Below are positions 12,617 through 26,700 of a stretch of 64,000 nt of DNA, piece by piece. Source of the DNA: Apostichopus japonicus. Taxonomy: Eukaryota; Echinodermata; Holothuroidea; Aspidochirotida; Stichopodidae. The position numbers and the translations under genes were made by a program. Under the pieces are notes generated by a model. The model searched no databases, was not told where the DNA came from, and saw only the letters and a list, made by a program, of their open reading frames with translations. The stretch lies in the NCBI RefSeq assembly GCF_037975245.1, contig NC_092574.1, forward strand, positions 7,938,213 through 8,002,212, given 5' to 3'. Position 1 is the stretch's first letter; each line of letters opens with the position of its first letter.

Positions 12617-15600
12617 CTGTACATCAGCCAATTCTCAGAATTAAAGCAAAAAAAATGGGAAAAACAACCACGCAAAATACACATTCAGATTCTTTTATGA
12701 CAGATTTGAAGAGATAACCACAATTTGAGATGTTGAAGTTTGCTCCTATTTACAGAGTCATGATGTTATTTGTCAGGTCGGGACTTAACGATCCAAGGGT
12801 AATCATTGGTTAGAAATAGTCACTGCACAGTTAATATACTGGGCCATTTGATAATTTACCAGTCAGTTCTCTGTTTCTCTTGAAATCTATCAGATTTGAA
12901 AATGCACAGATCCCAAACAGGGCCATCACAAAACACAACTCACAATTTGAGAGTACAGTAGGTTCAAATCATTGCTGCTAATTAATGTTATAAAGCTTTG
13001 TATCTTGTGTGTTTCATCTCCACATATTGTCTGCATGTTTATGAGGTATATTGCCATTCTTCCTCCTTCCCCCACCCCGCCTCCCCCCCCCAAATACAAA
13101 TCTCGTAGAATTTAAGAATGTAAAATACCTTGCATCAAGGAATCAAAGCTGTCAATTTTCCACTGAGCACTGACATTTATATGGAAAACATATTATGTTA
13201 TATGAAGTATAACTTGAAGGGGAGTTGGAGGGGTGGGGGGGGGGAGGGTGGGATGGGGGACTTCAATAAGAAAGATATTAAGTCCATTAAATTTCTTGAT
13301 GTTTGAATTTTCAAAACCATTTGTATTCTTTATCCATTACTGCTAAAATTTGTTGCCGTTCAGTTATAATAATATTTATTCCTTTTCAATTCACAATATG
13401 ACTCACGTGCTTCTCACTCCTCCGTGACGTTACCACTCTACCAGATAAAAAGATTTGGATAATATGCCAGTAATTTCAGCATAAATCTCATGTTATAAAG
13501 ACAAACTTCTTTGAAACCAACATTTTACAATGGTCTAGCTCCTCCACCTCTCTATGATACCTCATAGATCTAGTATCACTATTAAGGATACTGGTACAAA
13601 ATATGCATCTCTATCTGTCAGATAGAGGGGGGGTGGGGAAGGCCAGATAGAGGGAGGGATGGGGAAGGCCGATCACAGCAAGCGCATACAAAGTCTGAAA
13701 AAATGTAGCACACATTTCTTATCAAGGTTCACTTTCAGATTTCAGTCTGAGATGTTCAAAAGTCTAGAATTTCTGCGAACTCGCACATGTAAGGCAATAT
13801 ATGCAGTTCTGTAACATATGTTGCAGTACATACCAATCTTGACCTCAAGGTCACTCCCGTCCCCCCCCCCCAAAAAAAATCGCAACACTCTAATAAGAAT
13901 CTGCTATGTATAATACCGAAGATTTTTAACTGGAAAGGTGGAAAAGATCGCCAACTGAATAAAGGAGAAAACTATTAAAAACATACCTTGACAATGGATA
14001 CAGTTTTCAATTGTTACTTTTGCCTGGCTGTTAAAACACGGTCTCATTCATGTCTCAACTTGTTCCCATCAGCTGTTTCTAATAGATGTTCCATTCCGCA
14101 ACCTTTTGATCTTTCACCTTAACCGATCACAAAAGCAGGTATTCCCCACTCATAGAAAAAGGGGTTGCCAAGATTAGCTCTTACAGCCCAGAGGTGTAGT
14201 ACTTTGTCTGTCTGTATCAACCAGCAGGGGAATTCGACTCCGGAAGGCATATATTTGCGGCAATGTTAAACGCATTGATTTCCATGCCCGGTGAAAATCT
14301 TTTGACATTCCTCGTCCCCCCTGGATGACAAAAAGATGCCAACACGAGAACAGGCAATGACATGCAACAGTGGGCTCGGGTATAGATCTCCCTCACTGTG
14401 CTGGCTGCTCAGCAATTATTTAACCCCTATTGATTTAAGTCTCTGGTAGCTGGGAGGCCACCTGCAGCTTGGAATGTAACCTAGTCCCCCCCAACTATAA
14501 TAAAAGAGTTATATGTCAACTTTTGACTCCATGAACAAAAGGGTAAGGTGACGCGCGATTAACGCAGAAGATATATAACATATATATACTGTACCACATC
14601 AGACACAGAAGGGTTCACTGGAATGACATGGAGCCCTGATGGTAACAACTTCTTTATTGATTTCATAAGATCGATCCTGGCATTATCCGAAGAAGAGTCA
14701 CGTCACATGGGGTAAAATGTGCAGAGAATGGATTATCCAAACAGCCAATTAAAGAAACCAATTGAGTGAATCGACCACATCCCATAGCAATTTATTAGAA
14801 TTAACTTTAAGCAAATATTGAACTGGATATTGTTTCTTTCTTTCTCTTCCTTCTTCTTCTTGTCCTGACTCTTGACTTTCTCACCTTTGGAATGTTAACT
14901 GGAGATGTATTTATTTCTAATCTCTAATTCTGGTCTAATATTACATTTATGTTGCCAAATTACTTTTCTAAAATTAGAATCACTTTTGACACCAGTGGTA
15001 TCAAACTGAATCGTGATTTACTACGTTCAGTACATTGCCCTCACAGAGTACTGTCTTGTTTAAGCTTCTCGGCGCCGATGTTATCTTATAGTGAAAAACA
15101 CAAAAGAGTGACATCATACTTCCGAGATGGGTTAAATGACAAACAATGTCTGCAAAACTTTTAACAAACCTAATGTCATGCACATAATGTAAGTATACTA
15201 GACACAAACTTATCCAAAGGCTCCAAAATATACTGGGACCAAAATTAACAAATTGATAGCTCTCCGTCCAAATCGATGTGATGCTTCCCTGAACTTTCCC
15301 AACTCTTTAAAAGAATTATGTCGATCGAAATATCCGATTTTACTAGTGACCATCCAGACTTGAATCAAGTCTCTACTTTTTGCATTTTTCCAATCTGGTT
15401 TTCCTCCTCCTTTTGGCATTAACTTCATCTTATATGTCGACTGTAAAACAATAACGAACTCTTAGCATACCTAAATATATAGCATCTAAAACATGCTCTT
15501 TCTTGACTACCCACAATGCACCAACTTTCACAGCCCCGTCATTATATTCTTGAAGGCCTTCTGCTTAAATAGGGTTAGTTCTAATAATTGTATAAGTTTG

Positions 15601-17087
15601 GGGTCTGGAGATGGAAAATATGTCAACATTAATTTATACCAAATTTGAAAGACTAGGTAGATGGAAAAGTGTACTGCAGAGACAGAAATGTGTTAAACCA
15701 ACCATTGAGAAGATGAGACTGGTAGATTATGCGCATAAATTAAATTATTTAATTTTCTGAGCTGCGACACATTATCAACACATTGTAATGTAATATGTAT
15801 TTATGCAAAGGTGGAAGAAAACCAAAGTCATAAGTGAATAAGATAACTGGAACACCAACGCACACATGCTAAACGCTGAAATTAAATCTTAATTTAAAGG
15901 CTAATGAAAATTAATATATTGTAATAATATATATAAGTTATATTTAGTTAATTGTCACACTTATCGTAAACGACAAAATTTCCAAAAAGAATCACTTGAT
16001 TTTACTAGTATTTTACTCTTTTTTTTTTTTTGGCCAGCAGAAGGCCATAAAATGCATGAAAGTAAACACTGCTAAATATAGCACTGTTCACCCACATACT
16101 GTAAGAAGAATAAAGAATGACAAATTACTATTAAACATCCTGTTCTTTCACAATAAATACAATTTGGGTCATAAAACCTACAGGGATGTCACATATATCC
16201 ACTGAAAATTGGTATTAATCACTGAGCCTGTAACAAAGGCATACAGAGAATAAAAAGCATATTCGGGTTAAATGCAAGAAGATATAGGTTTAAATTTCTT
16301 CCATTTCCTTGTACTTGCCTACTATATATGGTACTAGAAAGTATATTCTCTTATGCGCTGAAAAAAATGAAAACAATTACTAGCAATTTCAGGTTATACA
16401 GACGGTCAAAAATGTCAATTTTTACAGATTTGAGAGAAGTAGCAAAGTAATAAGTAAAGCCAAATGGTCATGTGACTCATGTCATATACTAGAGAAAAAA
16501 TGTAGTTGTCTTCATTTTGTCTTTGAAGTAGCCAATTGAACGATATATACACGGATCGGTATGCACTGTAAAAAGAGTAAACTACTGTTACTGTGGCAAC
16601 CAACCCTCAATTTCCAAACCAAACTACAAGAAATAAACACTGGATTAAAAAACACACATAAAATACACAAACAGTTAAATTACGTAAATTCTATTAATAT
16701 TAAGTTTTTCTTCTATTCATAGTCAACTGATTCCAGCGACATGATTATAATGTTAAAAACTGAGCCTCCAAATTTAGGGTACTTTATTGGCTAATTGCCA
16801 GCAGTCTTCGAGCATTTTCCAGTTAAAAACAACAAGGCACTATATATAGCATGTTCCTGCTACTGCTAAAATAATGTGCCTTTTGTATCAATTCAACGAA
16901 AATGCCCGTGTGAACTTTAAATTTAGTGAACTTGAGCTATTATTTATCAAACAGGATGAGATCAAATGATGCATATATTGCAAATCAGACTTGTCTTAAT
17001 CTTTTCCTACGAAACTTACCTAACAAATTGGTATTTTGTACGGTCTTAAAAACCTTTCCAGGGGTATGAAGAATGAACTTTGAATAA
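12617..17087. other. Intron or intergenic DNA
   Basis: No gene is seen. It contains several G/C homopolymer tracts (13082-13091, 13235-13245, 13859-13870) and a small G-rich direct duplication at 13618-13669. Stretches around 15740-16020 are strongly AT-rich. Confidence 0.5.
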
Positions 17088-17245
17088 GGGGTTAATCAAC
17101 GGTCTAGCGTGCGTTACTCACAGGATTAATGCACGATCGGGGGATAATGCAAGCGATGCTCCGCCCTCGTGCATCCAGCCATAGCTTTAACACCCGGAGT
17201 GCATTAATCATGTGAGTAACGCACGCTAGACCGTTGATTAACCCC
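17088..17245. repeat. Near-perfect 47-bp inverted repeat (foldback element)
   Basis: Arms 17088-17134 and 17199-17245 are reverse complements at 46 of 47 positions and enclose a 64-base GC-richer loop. The outer ends are GGGGTTAATCAAC and GTTGATTAACCCC. Part of the arm (GTGCGTTACTCACAGGATTA) occurs a third time at 17351-17370, so the sequence is dispersed or locally duplicated. It has no coding capacity. It is probably a recent MITE or foldback insertion; a target duplication is not obvious. Confidence 0.85.
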
Positions 17246-20200
17246 GTTCATTCATACACTACCATTTGTGTGGGGGAAAAATCATAAAACAAAACATTTT
17301 TGGTTACATATAACCAAAGATTTATTAAAGTGATGCCCCGTAATTTTACCGTGCGTTACTCACAGGATTAACCACGGTCAGCTGACCTGAATGGACCAAT
17401 AGGATTTAGGAATCTTTACTAAGTATGAATGAATGGAAATTTAAATGATTCTCACTTATAAAACTGATTGAATTCTTGATTCTCTGCTCTAGTTGACTAG
17501 TATAATGGCAATTAATATACTCAATCTTTTTGACATAATTTTACTTTTTATTTAATAATCGGGTTCAAATTAAGCCGAGTCATTTTTAGAGTGCTATACA
17601 TATAGGCTTAAGATGACAAATTGGGTTAATCTTGTTAATACCTTGTACAGACTTTAGGGGATTAAGGTCAAGAGGAAAGAGGAACTTACTATCAATGACC
17701 CTTTAAAATGGTGACTTTATTATTTTAAGTAAACGAAGGTTAGTTTGCAAGGGTTTGCAAGGCAATTATTAAAGTATACTGATTCCATGGCCTAGATACA
17801 ACCTTAATAGTTTGGTCATGCCATCATTACATAACTGAAGAAGGCCATTAACATCTTAAAGCTTTTTTATTGTTCCACCTTCATTGCAAATATTAGGTAC
17901 TTGTATGGATTTGAATCTGTGTTTACTTTTGTGTTAAATGTAACAATCATATCTCAGGGCAACTAATTAGTGCTTAAGTATCAGGGAATTCTGTTAATTA
18001 CACTCTAAACGATTGAACCTGTCAGAGAAACCAACTTAACGGGATTGGCAATTTAACTTATTACAGCAATATACTTGTATTAGCAGTGCTTGGTACATAA
18101 AATTGCTCCAAACTTATTCATGGCCAACTTCGAAGAAAAACGTCACCTCTTTTGTCTTTCCTTACTTGCAAACTTACACTCTTCACATTGAAAGAAGAGT
18201 GCTGAGGTTGTGAGAAGACATGTAAGCAATAAGATAAGTACATTTTACATGTTTTGCATCTAGTGTTCCAGCTCCCTGACAGCAGAATGACACAAAGTAG
18301 CACCCTACTATCTGGCGTATCTCTAGCATCACATAGCAAATCACATGTGAAACAAAATGGTCACATTGATATAGAGGTACATCTAACTGGTGTGTACTTT
18401 TGGACAACAATCTATTTAGTAGTTTTCAGCATCTTATAATAAACCATATGAGGGGACCATCAAAGTTCAATTTAAAGTGCATTAAACACTAAATTTATTT
18501 CTTGGATGTCCACATGTGTAGTAGATCCAAACCACAATAAACCAGGGAGGGGGTCAGGTAGAGATTCTATCAGAAACTGAGAGACTTGCAAACCACTTGT
18601 TAAAGGTTAAACTCTGTGTGAAATTTGAAAATGTTTGATCCCTAGAGCAGACAAGTTGACTCATGACATTTTGAGAATCATGAAGTCAATGTTAATTCAT
18701 CTTGTCAGTGGAGACATTATAACAACACAGAAGGGAGTCCCGCCCATACTATACAGACTCCCATTAGAAGTACTTGACAAGAGGTCTAAATGAATTAGCG
18801 GCAAATCTTTTTAAAACAAAAGATGTCCCCTGGTGGGGGGCCGCCACGCACATTTTTCGATTCTGCCTAGATTGGTCACATGACGAGTGGATAGAGTCTT
18901 TAGTACGTAATATAATCAAATTCGGCTTTAAAAGAGAGCACTAAAGTTTAACCCTTAGGCGATGCCAAACTGAGAATTTATTGCTCTCTCGTATTTTACG
19001 CCAACGAAATTTGTACCACAAATATTTTATTATTTTTTTTAATCTTATGACATTTAATTGAGATATGATCCATTATTTCTCACAGTTAGTCAAACTCAGT
19101 GTGAAACAGAGCCGTTAGTGGTTGCAGTCTTATCAATGTCTGACAACTTCATTGAACCCTTCTTCTGTATATATCACTGAAAGATTACAATTTAACAAAC
19201 CAATCAAACACCCTACCTGTACTAGATTGTTTTAATTAAATGAATAATTAACTATGCAGTTATTAATTATTTCAAATTCATGTTGTCTCACAATTACGTA
19301 AAATAATCAAATGAACAAAGTTGGAAATATGACCCTTATTTTTTTCCTCACAGTATTTGAAAGTCAGCTGATAAAACAGCACTTGTCACTGGTATCGGAC
19401 TCAACCGACTGTGATTAGCATCAAAACCAGATAGCTGCCGTGATGTTTGCGAACGGCAGCAGTTGGCCGCCTTGTGTGCGGAAATTTGACAAAAGGGGAG
19501 TGGGTAGCTCTTGAACATACCACAACTTTAATGATGGGTGTGGCTTACCAACAATGTTCCTTGGTTTATTCTCTGGAACACTGAATAAGTTGAACAACCC
19601 TCTGAAATCAGCCTTGCCATGGTCTTATTGTTCAAAAATAAAAAGTAAAATATATCCACCAAAAGTGGTGAAAACTACAGTAAGTAGGCATTAAACTGGT
19701 TAACATCAACAGAGCAGAGTGGCGGTTAGCATTTCGGAAGTCAAGGGTTCTAGAAATAAACCTTTTGAGAGAAGAATTCCTGGAAGATGTGATTGACATT
19801 ATAAATACTAAATTCTATTCCCCAGTTAGGTTCACCACTTAACCATATCATGTGGTGATATGAAATCAGAAGAAAAAAACTTAACCAATGTATCAAAAGA
19901 CTCTAGAAGAAAGTTTGCAAATTTGTCCAAAAGTATGATGTTCTCTTCCAGGGTTTAGTAATGTTGTGGTTTCTATCAATTCATCACTTGAGAAGAATTA
20001 AATTGCCTTTGGAATGCCCTCCAGTTATTCCCACATTGGTTTGAATTATTTCAACATTTCAACTGCTTTATATAAATATCAATGTCACTCACTGTGCAGT
20101 GAGTGTACAAGAATTCTTTGAAAAAAAAAAAATCTTACTGTGAGGCTATTACAATTATAAAGAGGTAAAGATTCTGTTGGCTTAATGTCACTGAAGGTTG

Positions 20201-20380
20201 ATGACCCGACCAACTGTCAATCCTTGCTTGAAGTTCATTCTGGCCTTTTTAAGTTAAATCTGAACATTGTCATAATAAATATTTTCTTGTACAAAAAGCA
20301 ATAAAACCAACTGAATGAATATTGCGGTAGGATAAATACTTGTCACCCCCCTTCAATCAGGATATTTCTATTCACCCGAG
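17246..20380. other. Intron or intergenic DNA
   Basis: Apart from the partial repeat arm at 17351-17370, nothing is identified. A GC-shifted patch lies at 18830-18860, and another at 19380-19500. Neither has a convincing reading frame. Confidence 0.45.
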
Positions 20381-21036
20381 GATAATCAATTGACATATTT
20401 ATTATCCAATTATCCTATGTAATATCCCTAATATTACTACTTCCATTACTCCATAGGGATAATCAATTGACATATATATTATCCAACTATCCTATGTGAT
20501 ATCCCTAATATTAACTATGTCTATCAATCAATAGGGATAATCAATTGACATATTATCCAACTATCCTATGTGATATCCCTAATATTACTATTTCCATCAC
20601 TCAATATGGATAATCAATTGGCATATATATAATCCAACTATCCTATGTAATATCCCTAATATTACTAAGTCTATGTCTATCACTCAATAGGGATAATCAG
20701 TTGACATATATATTATCCAACTATCCTATGTAATATCCCTAATATTACTATGTCTATCACTCAATAGGGATAATCAATTGATATATATATATTATCCAAC
20801 TATCCTATGTAATATCCCTAATATTACAATGTCTATCACTCAATAGGGATAATCAATTGACATATACTGTATAGTATCCAATTATCATATGTAATATCCC
20901 AAATATTAACTATTTCCATCACTCATTAGGGATAATCAGTTGACACATATTATCCATTACCTATACAGTATGTAGCATCCCTAAAATTATTTCCATCACT
21001 CCATAATCAGTTGACATATATATTATCCATTCCCTG
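20381..21036 (+). repeat. Tandem array, about 77-bp unit, nine copies
   Basis: GATAATCAATTGACATA starts units at 20381, 20458, 20536, 20609, 20692, 20769, 20848, 20931 and about 21002, with periods of 71-83 bp. Each unit also contains ATTATCC and TATGTAATATCCCTAATATT. GGATAAT and ATTATCC within a unit are inverted copies about 14 bases apart, so every unit can form a small hairpin. There is no coding content. Confidence 0.9.
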
Positions 21037-23666
21037 ATATAGTATACCTGACCATGACCTGACCTGACCATGACCTATACAATATGACCCCTAACTCTAA
21101 TTCCAAGATTCATTAGGATAGTCAGATGGGTGAGATACACAGTTACTGTAGTATATCTCTAACAGTACTACTTATTTTCCCATTCATGCTATATATGATG
21201 GTCAAACTTTATTCCCCACATGCTATCCTGGAGTCCTGTACAAAGAAGAAAGTCAATATCACATCTTTTCAAGGAGGATAAGGGAAGAGTGAGTGGTTTA
21301 CAATTTACACTTGCCCTAGCAACCAAAGATTACATACAAAGGGAATTAACAAAGGTAGCCTGACATGTTTTAAAGGTGTTTGACAAGTTATCTACCTAGG
21401 GCCTTACCTGGGATAAATCAACGAGTAAACATCTTCCTAATGAATGGGCCTGTGCAAACTTTGGAGAATATGTTAATAGTAGCATTTGTTAAAATGGACA
21501 TGAAGACAAACGATTAAATGACAAATGTAGTAGGACTACGTAACAATGGACATGTGAGGGATTGTGTGCGACTTATTCTGGGCATGGCGATCTCCAGCGA
21601 GCAGGCACACGCCTCGCAGATGATATTATATATAGTGTAACAGACTTAAGTCTTGTAGTTGTCAGGATTTCAATAGTGTAACAGACTTAGTCTTAAAGTT
21701 GTAAGGATTTAAGGACATAAGGAAACTGAACTTAGAGACAGGTAAAGTGCTCTGTTTACGAGGAGACAGGGTTGAAAGTGCTAGATTAATATGATCATTG
21801 GTTCCGGCATAAACTGCTTTGCATTTGAAGATATAAATACACACACAGGGGTGTGACTGATATGTCCAGTGTTTCTGACATGTTAGAGTTATCTAAACAA
21901 TACTTTATATGAGAGAGTTTTAAGCACCCTTGTTACATTGCATTTAATAATTGAGCGGGCTCAAATTTGTGTCACTTGCTGTTTATTGTACAGTACAACA
22001 TATTCAGATTGTATGTACTTGAAATCATCTGATGCAATAGTTTAAGTCATGCAGTAATTCTCATTCTCAAAGATCTCATGCATACAATGGACTACTCCTG
22101 GTTGATGAACTTGAAAGTTGATGGGTACATGTAGCTAGCACTGCAGGTATTAGTTTATTACGAACAAGCTGAGGTTTCTAATTTTTAGAGATGTTCCCAT
22201 ACAGGAAAGGTTTGATGAAAAAAGTTCTTGTCACCACCATTGCAACCCATCTCTCTGAAAATTACCCATATCATACCCTCATCCCCCCCCCCTTTCCCAC
22301 CAACACCCAAAGTTATTATGTATGCAGTATATACATATATGGCACATTTTTCATATACTACTTATTCATACTCTGTTAAGAAAAGTACTACTTATATAAG
22401 GCACAGTCTTACCCAAAATTTGGTTAATTTTATAAGGAAGCGTGATATTAAGAAATTTATAGGTACAGTCGCTTACAATAATACCAGGCAACCAAATTCT
22501 ACGTGTGCATGTCATAAACGGATTCAACATTAAACTAAGTTGTAAGTCATCAGTCTTATACAGCCAATGTAATAATATCTAAAGGGCTAAGTTCAGTTAC
22601 TTGAATATTTTATGTACAATTTTAAGTACATGGTTGCAAATAGCTATATGTACAACACAAAACAGTTTAGCTCTACTAAATGTCTGTACTGTATATAGGC
22701 TGTGCTATACACAACTGATTCCTTGCCTCATGACCCAATATTTACTGCATTTTTCTATCTATTGAAATCATTTTGACTGTTGAAAGTGGGAAGCAAAAGA
22801 TTCGAGGGGACCGAAAAGCGACAAATAAATTAAGACTCTTGCTCCACTTTGTGTTACTAAGATAATATTTGGAATATAATTCTAAGGTTCTCCTCAAAGA
22901 AATATCATAGATAGGAGACAAAATAATTTCCAAAATTAGCCTTGAGTTAATTGGTCAATATGAGGTTTTACCTTTAAAGAAGTGTTATACTACAGTAATG
23001 GTGGCACATCTAACATAGATTCTGTTTATTATGGTCCCTTTATACAGCTGTCTATTGAATTAGATATCTTTGGTCATTTTACCACAAATTAAGCAAATCA
23101 CTCACAAAACATTTATTCCATGTTGAAATTAATCAAACCTAGACAACAGTCTGTTACTTAAATTCTTAAATTTACTTTTACTAACTTTTATGTGTAAATA
23201 TATAAGCAGTAACTAAATCTACTTATGACAGACATACAACCATTGTAATTAACTCATAATGACATTGCAAAACTAAAACTGAACACCATTTTAATGATGA
23301 TGAAATACTATGCTAATACTGCAAAACTCTTCTACTTCTTCTTGAAAATTACGGCTATTTTGATATGAAATTGATCCATATAATGTATGTGACAAATTAA
23401 TTTGATTGACCAGCAGCCAGTGTGGTGACAACCAACTCTCCGCTCAAATCGCTTACTTTACGCCATACAAACTTGTATAAAGGTCAATAATATATATCAC
23501 ACTGTAGAACAAATGGTTACATCAGATTATTTACCACACTCCTCAAAGTCCTTGTAACATATTTTATACCATAATGCTAGCAAATTATATGAAATATTGC
23601 TAGCATCACAGCAGCCCTGAAATGAATTCTAACATTCAATCGCTAAATTGTTGGCCTAAATCTTAC
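21037..23666. other. Intron or intergenic DNA
   Basis: Nothing supported. It has a C tract near 22273-22290 and short duplicated phrases near 21630-21710 (GTGTAACAGACTTA twice). Confidence 0.5.
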
Positions 23667-23697
23667 CTTCTTCCTGGACGATAAGTCCTATTTCCAT
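23667..23697 (-). CDS. Possible alternative first coding exon
   Basis: On the minus strand an ATG with G at +4 (23697-23695) opens MEIGLIVQEE and runs into a strong donor GAAG|GTAAGATTT at 23666. One base is left over. The 60-70 bases upstream of the ATG are clearly richer in GC than the surroundings, and further upstream are a CT/GA run (23838-23849) and an ATTGG box, which together look promoter-like. It could start a short isoform of the minus-strand gene from an internal promoter, or a separate gene. The exit phase does not match the candidate exon at 12443-12616 directly, so an intervening exon would be needed. Confidence 0.3.
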
Positions 23698-23760
23698 GAG
23701 TGGTCGAGAACGAAGCAGACCTTAAAACCGAACTCCGCTTCTCCCCTAGAGCCCTCCTGT

Positions 23761-26700
23761 TCCTTTCGTTAAGCATAATTACCGCTATATCGATATAATT
23801 GTGATATTACACATCAAATTTAAACGACTGAATTCCTTCTCTCTCTCTCGGTTGAATCCAATAAAAAAAGTCAACAGGTAGTTAAGATTGATGTGTACAT
23901 GTTAATTGACATCTTACTGCCCGATCATTCCCAATTCAAATCTCGGCTGTATAATAAATCCGTTGAAAGAATGTTCACCAAAATGAATGATATCGTCGCC
24001 CCGAACTCTTCTTCTTTGGGTTGTGATAACAGCTTATCAACAGTACTCAATGTGAAGTGTTATTCATGGTACTATGTAAAGATCAAAAGTTGAATCTATC
24101 TAACTCCCCCCTTATGTTTATATAAACGATCAATAGTTGACTATTGTATGACTTACATACCGTGCTGACTAAATGAGAAGAGAATTTTTTTAGTCCCCTC
24201 ATGATACATCAACGTAACTAATCATGTTGAACTGTGACTTGCTAGAAATAGTCAACTACCATTCACTAGGTCTAAAGTTAGCAGCTCAGTGTACACAGTG
24301 TGGTAATTACTATTAGCAGCCAAAAACTATATACTGTATTAATCTTGACTGAGTCAGTTAGTGTGCAACCAACAGTAGCAACACACCTACTGTATTGTTC
24401 ACAAAATCACAACAGCTGACAAAGTAAATCAAACTAAAAAAAAAAACCAGGACTACCACTAAATGCACAGTCAACCCGAAAAAGAAACTTTCTCCACAAA
24501 TAAAAATCTTTCTAAAATTTTGACTGGGTTAGCACAAATATTTGAATCCACAAAGGAACAGTCATAACCATGGAATGTCATCTGGCCTTATCCTTGCTCT
24601 TACCCAATATTTATTTCCCTGTGTAGTTGGTAGCATGGGTGGGTGCACTGTATACTACTGTACTCCAAGTGTACTGTACCCCAACGGGCAAAGAAAGGAA
24701 AACAGCTTTTCCCAAACCGACCAACCAACTGCTGTGACAGAAGTTGTGTTCCGCTTATCAGATTTCACTGTGCAGTCTTTTCTGTTTTTTTCTTTCTTCC
24801 TTTTTTTTTTGTCTGTCCCAGTTCAGTCACAGCCTGGGCGGACCTGTGGGAAAGTACCAATTTAAGCCAACAGATGCACCATTGCAGTCCAATAGGCCCA
24901 GTGTGGTTTCTGCAACATGTGGTTGGTGTTTTTGATCAAACCAAATCAGGTGTGAAGGTAGGCAAAATAACAGAATCACTCAAACATGAAGCATAATTGT
25001 TCTCCTTTCCACAATGAAACTGGTGAAATATTCTTTCAAAATTCAGAGAGTCCAGACAACTTGTTAAGTCTAATATTTGTGCTTTTGTTTTCAGCTTTTG
25101 TTTTTTGGTTTTCTTTTCTCTCTCTTCTGTTATTTCTATTTTCAGATGTTGACGGTGATGTCATAGATTGAGACAAAACTTTTCAGGTTTAAAAAATACA
25201 GTGTCAGGGATAGATGTAACACGCCCACATCTATAGAAAACATTTCCGTTGACTTGCAAAACTGCAAAGTGCGTCAAAGAATCGATCCACATACTGTGAA
25301 CTTTTTTTTATCACAACTTGTATCTTCAGTCAAAGCAAGAAAAATAAATTTCCTTTCCAGTATTTGTATATTTTCTGGTTCGTTCCCTCTTCCAGAAATC
25401 GGTCGAGATAACGGCGAACGAACGTGAAATTCAATTCAACACGACATTATTTCCATCTTTTTCAGAAATGAGGTGGTCATAGAGCAGCATTAAATCTACA
25501 CCAGAGATTTCTTACGCTCAACTAAATCAAGAGCAAACAGATTAAGCTGTTGATCTCATGAATTATGTGCAAACAGAGTAAAAGACTCTCTTGCTAAAGT
25601 AACCAAAACCTCACCCATGGCTCATATCTCTGACTGATCTTGTAAAGATTTAGTTATTCCAGGAGAGAGTTATAATTGGCAAGCTCATTTACCTATTACT
25701 GTGAGATATATTTTTTTAAATTGCAAAAAATGGTCAAAGTCCATTCGGTAGTAGCCGTAGAAACCAGTATTCATAAAGTCTACAGTATAGCGACCGGCAC
25801 TTGTCTAACAGTTGACTATATATATCATGAACAGACAAAAATAGCTTAAATAGCTGAGTCTTATCAATACAGACAATGAATCAATTCACAACGTGAATGT
25901 CACAAGGTGACTGCTGAAAGGTTTGTTCTTCAAACTGATTGCAGCAACGGATTTGGCGCTCAGAGTTCTAATAAAACCGCAACACTTTCAAAACACAATG
26001 TAGTTGAAAAACGGTGGAATGCTAGTCTTTGAATTGATTAGTGGAGACAGGTTTTCTGTATGATATAGAAAATGTCTGTACACTTCCTCATAAAATATCC
26101 CATTAACGACATCAAGATTTTAGTCCAACATAAATTGATACCCCTAAGTATTGCACTGTTTCTTCGGTGTGTAGAGGGTATAACTGTCATTAAACATGTT
26201 TGCAAGTTGACCATGGCAAAGAATATTATCCCTGCATCTCTACAACCAAAAACATATTTTGATTACAACAAATATTCCTGTCTTTTCAAGTACTGCGGTT
26301 AATGGAAACCACTTATTCACACAGGTCCAAATTTAACACATCGAATCAACAAATATTCCACAGTGTATGACTTTATACAGGGGGTTACAAGGCTTCACAA
26401 ATTCCTCCTGCGAAGTTTGAAGGAGTTCAAAAAGGCGCCAGCTACTACCACACAGAGTAACATCTTAAGGTACTAGAGGGGTGTTGTTGGCACAGAAAGG
26501 TCCAAATCCTTTGACCCTTGTGTGCTAAGTGTTGATTCTTGCATGACAGCTTGTAGGGAACAATAACCAAGGACATGCCTTGTCTACCATACATCAATAA
26601 TACCAGCTAAGTAACAGTACTTAGGGAGAACAATTTGAAAGATGAGCAGCCAATCAAATACCTTTCTGATGACTTCAGAATCTTATAAGATGATGGTTGT

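Noticed and set aside
24542-24996. Overlapping plus-strand frames of 107 and 117 codons
   Set aside because: Phenylalanine-rich parts come from T-rich sequence; no motif, and the frames overlap each other.
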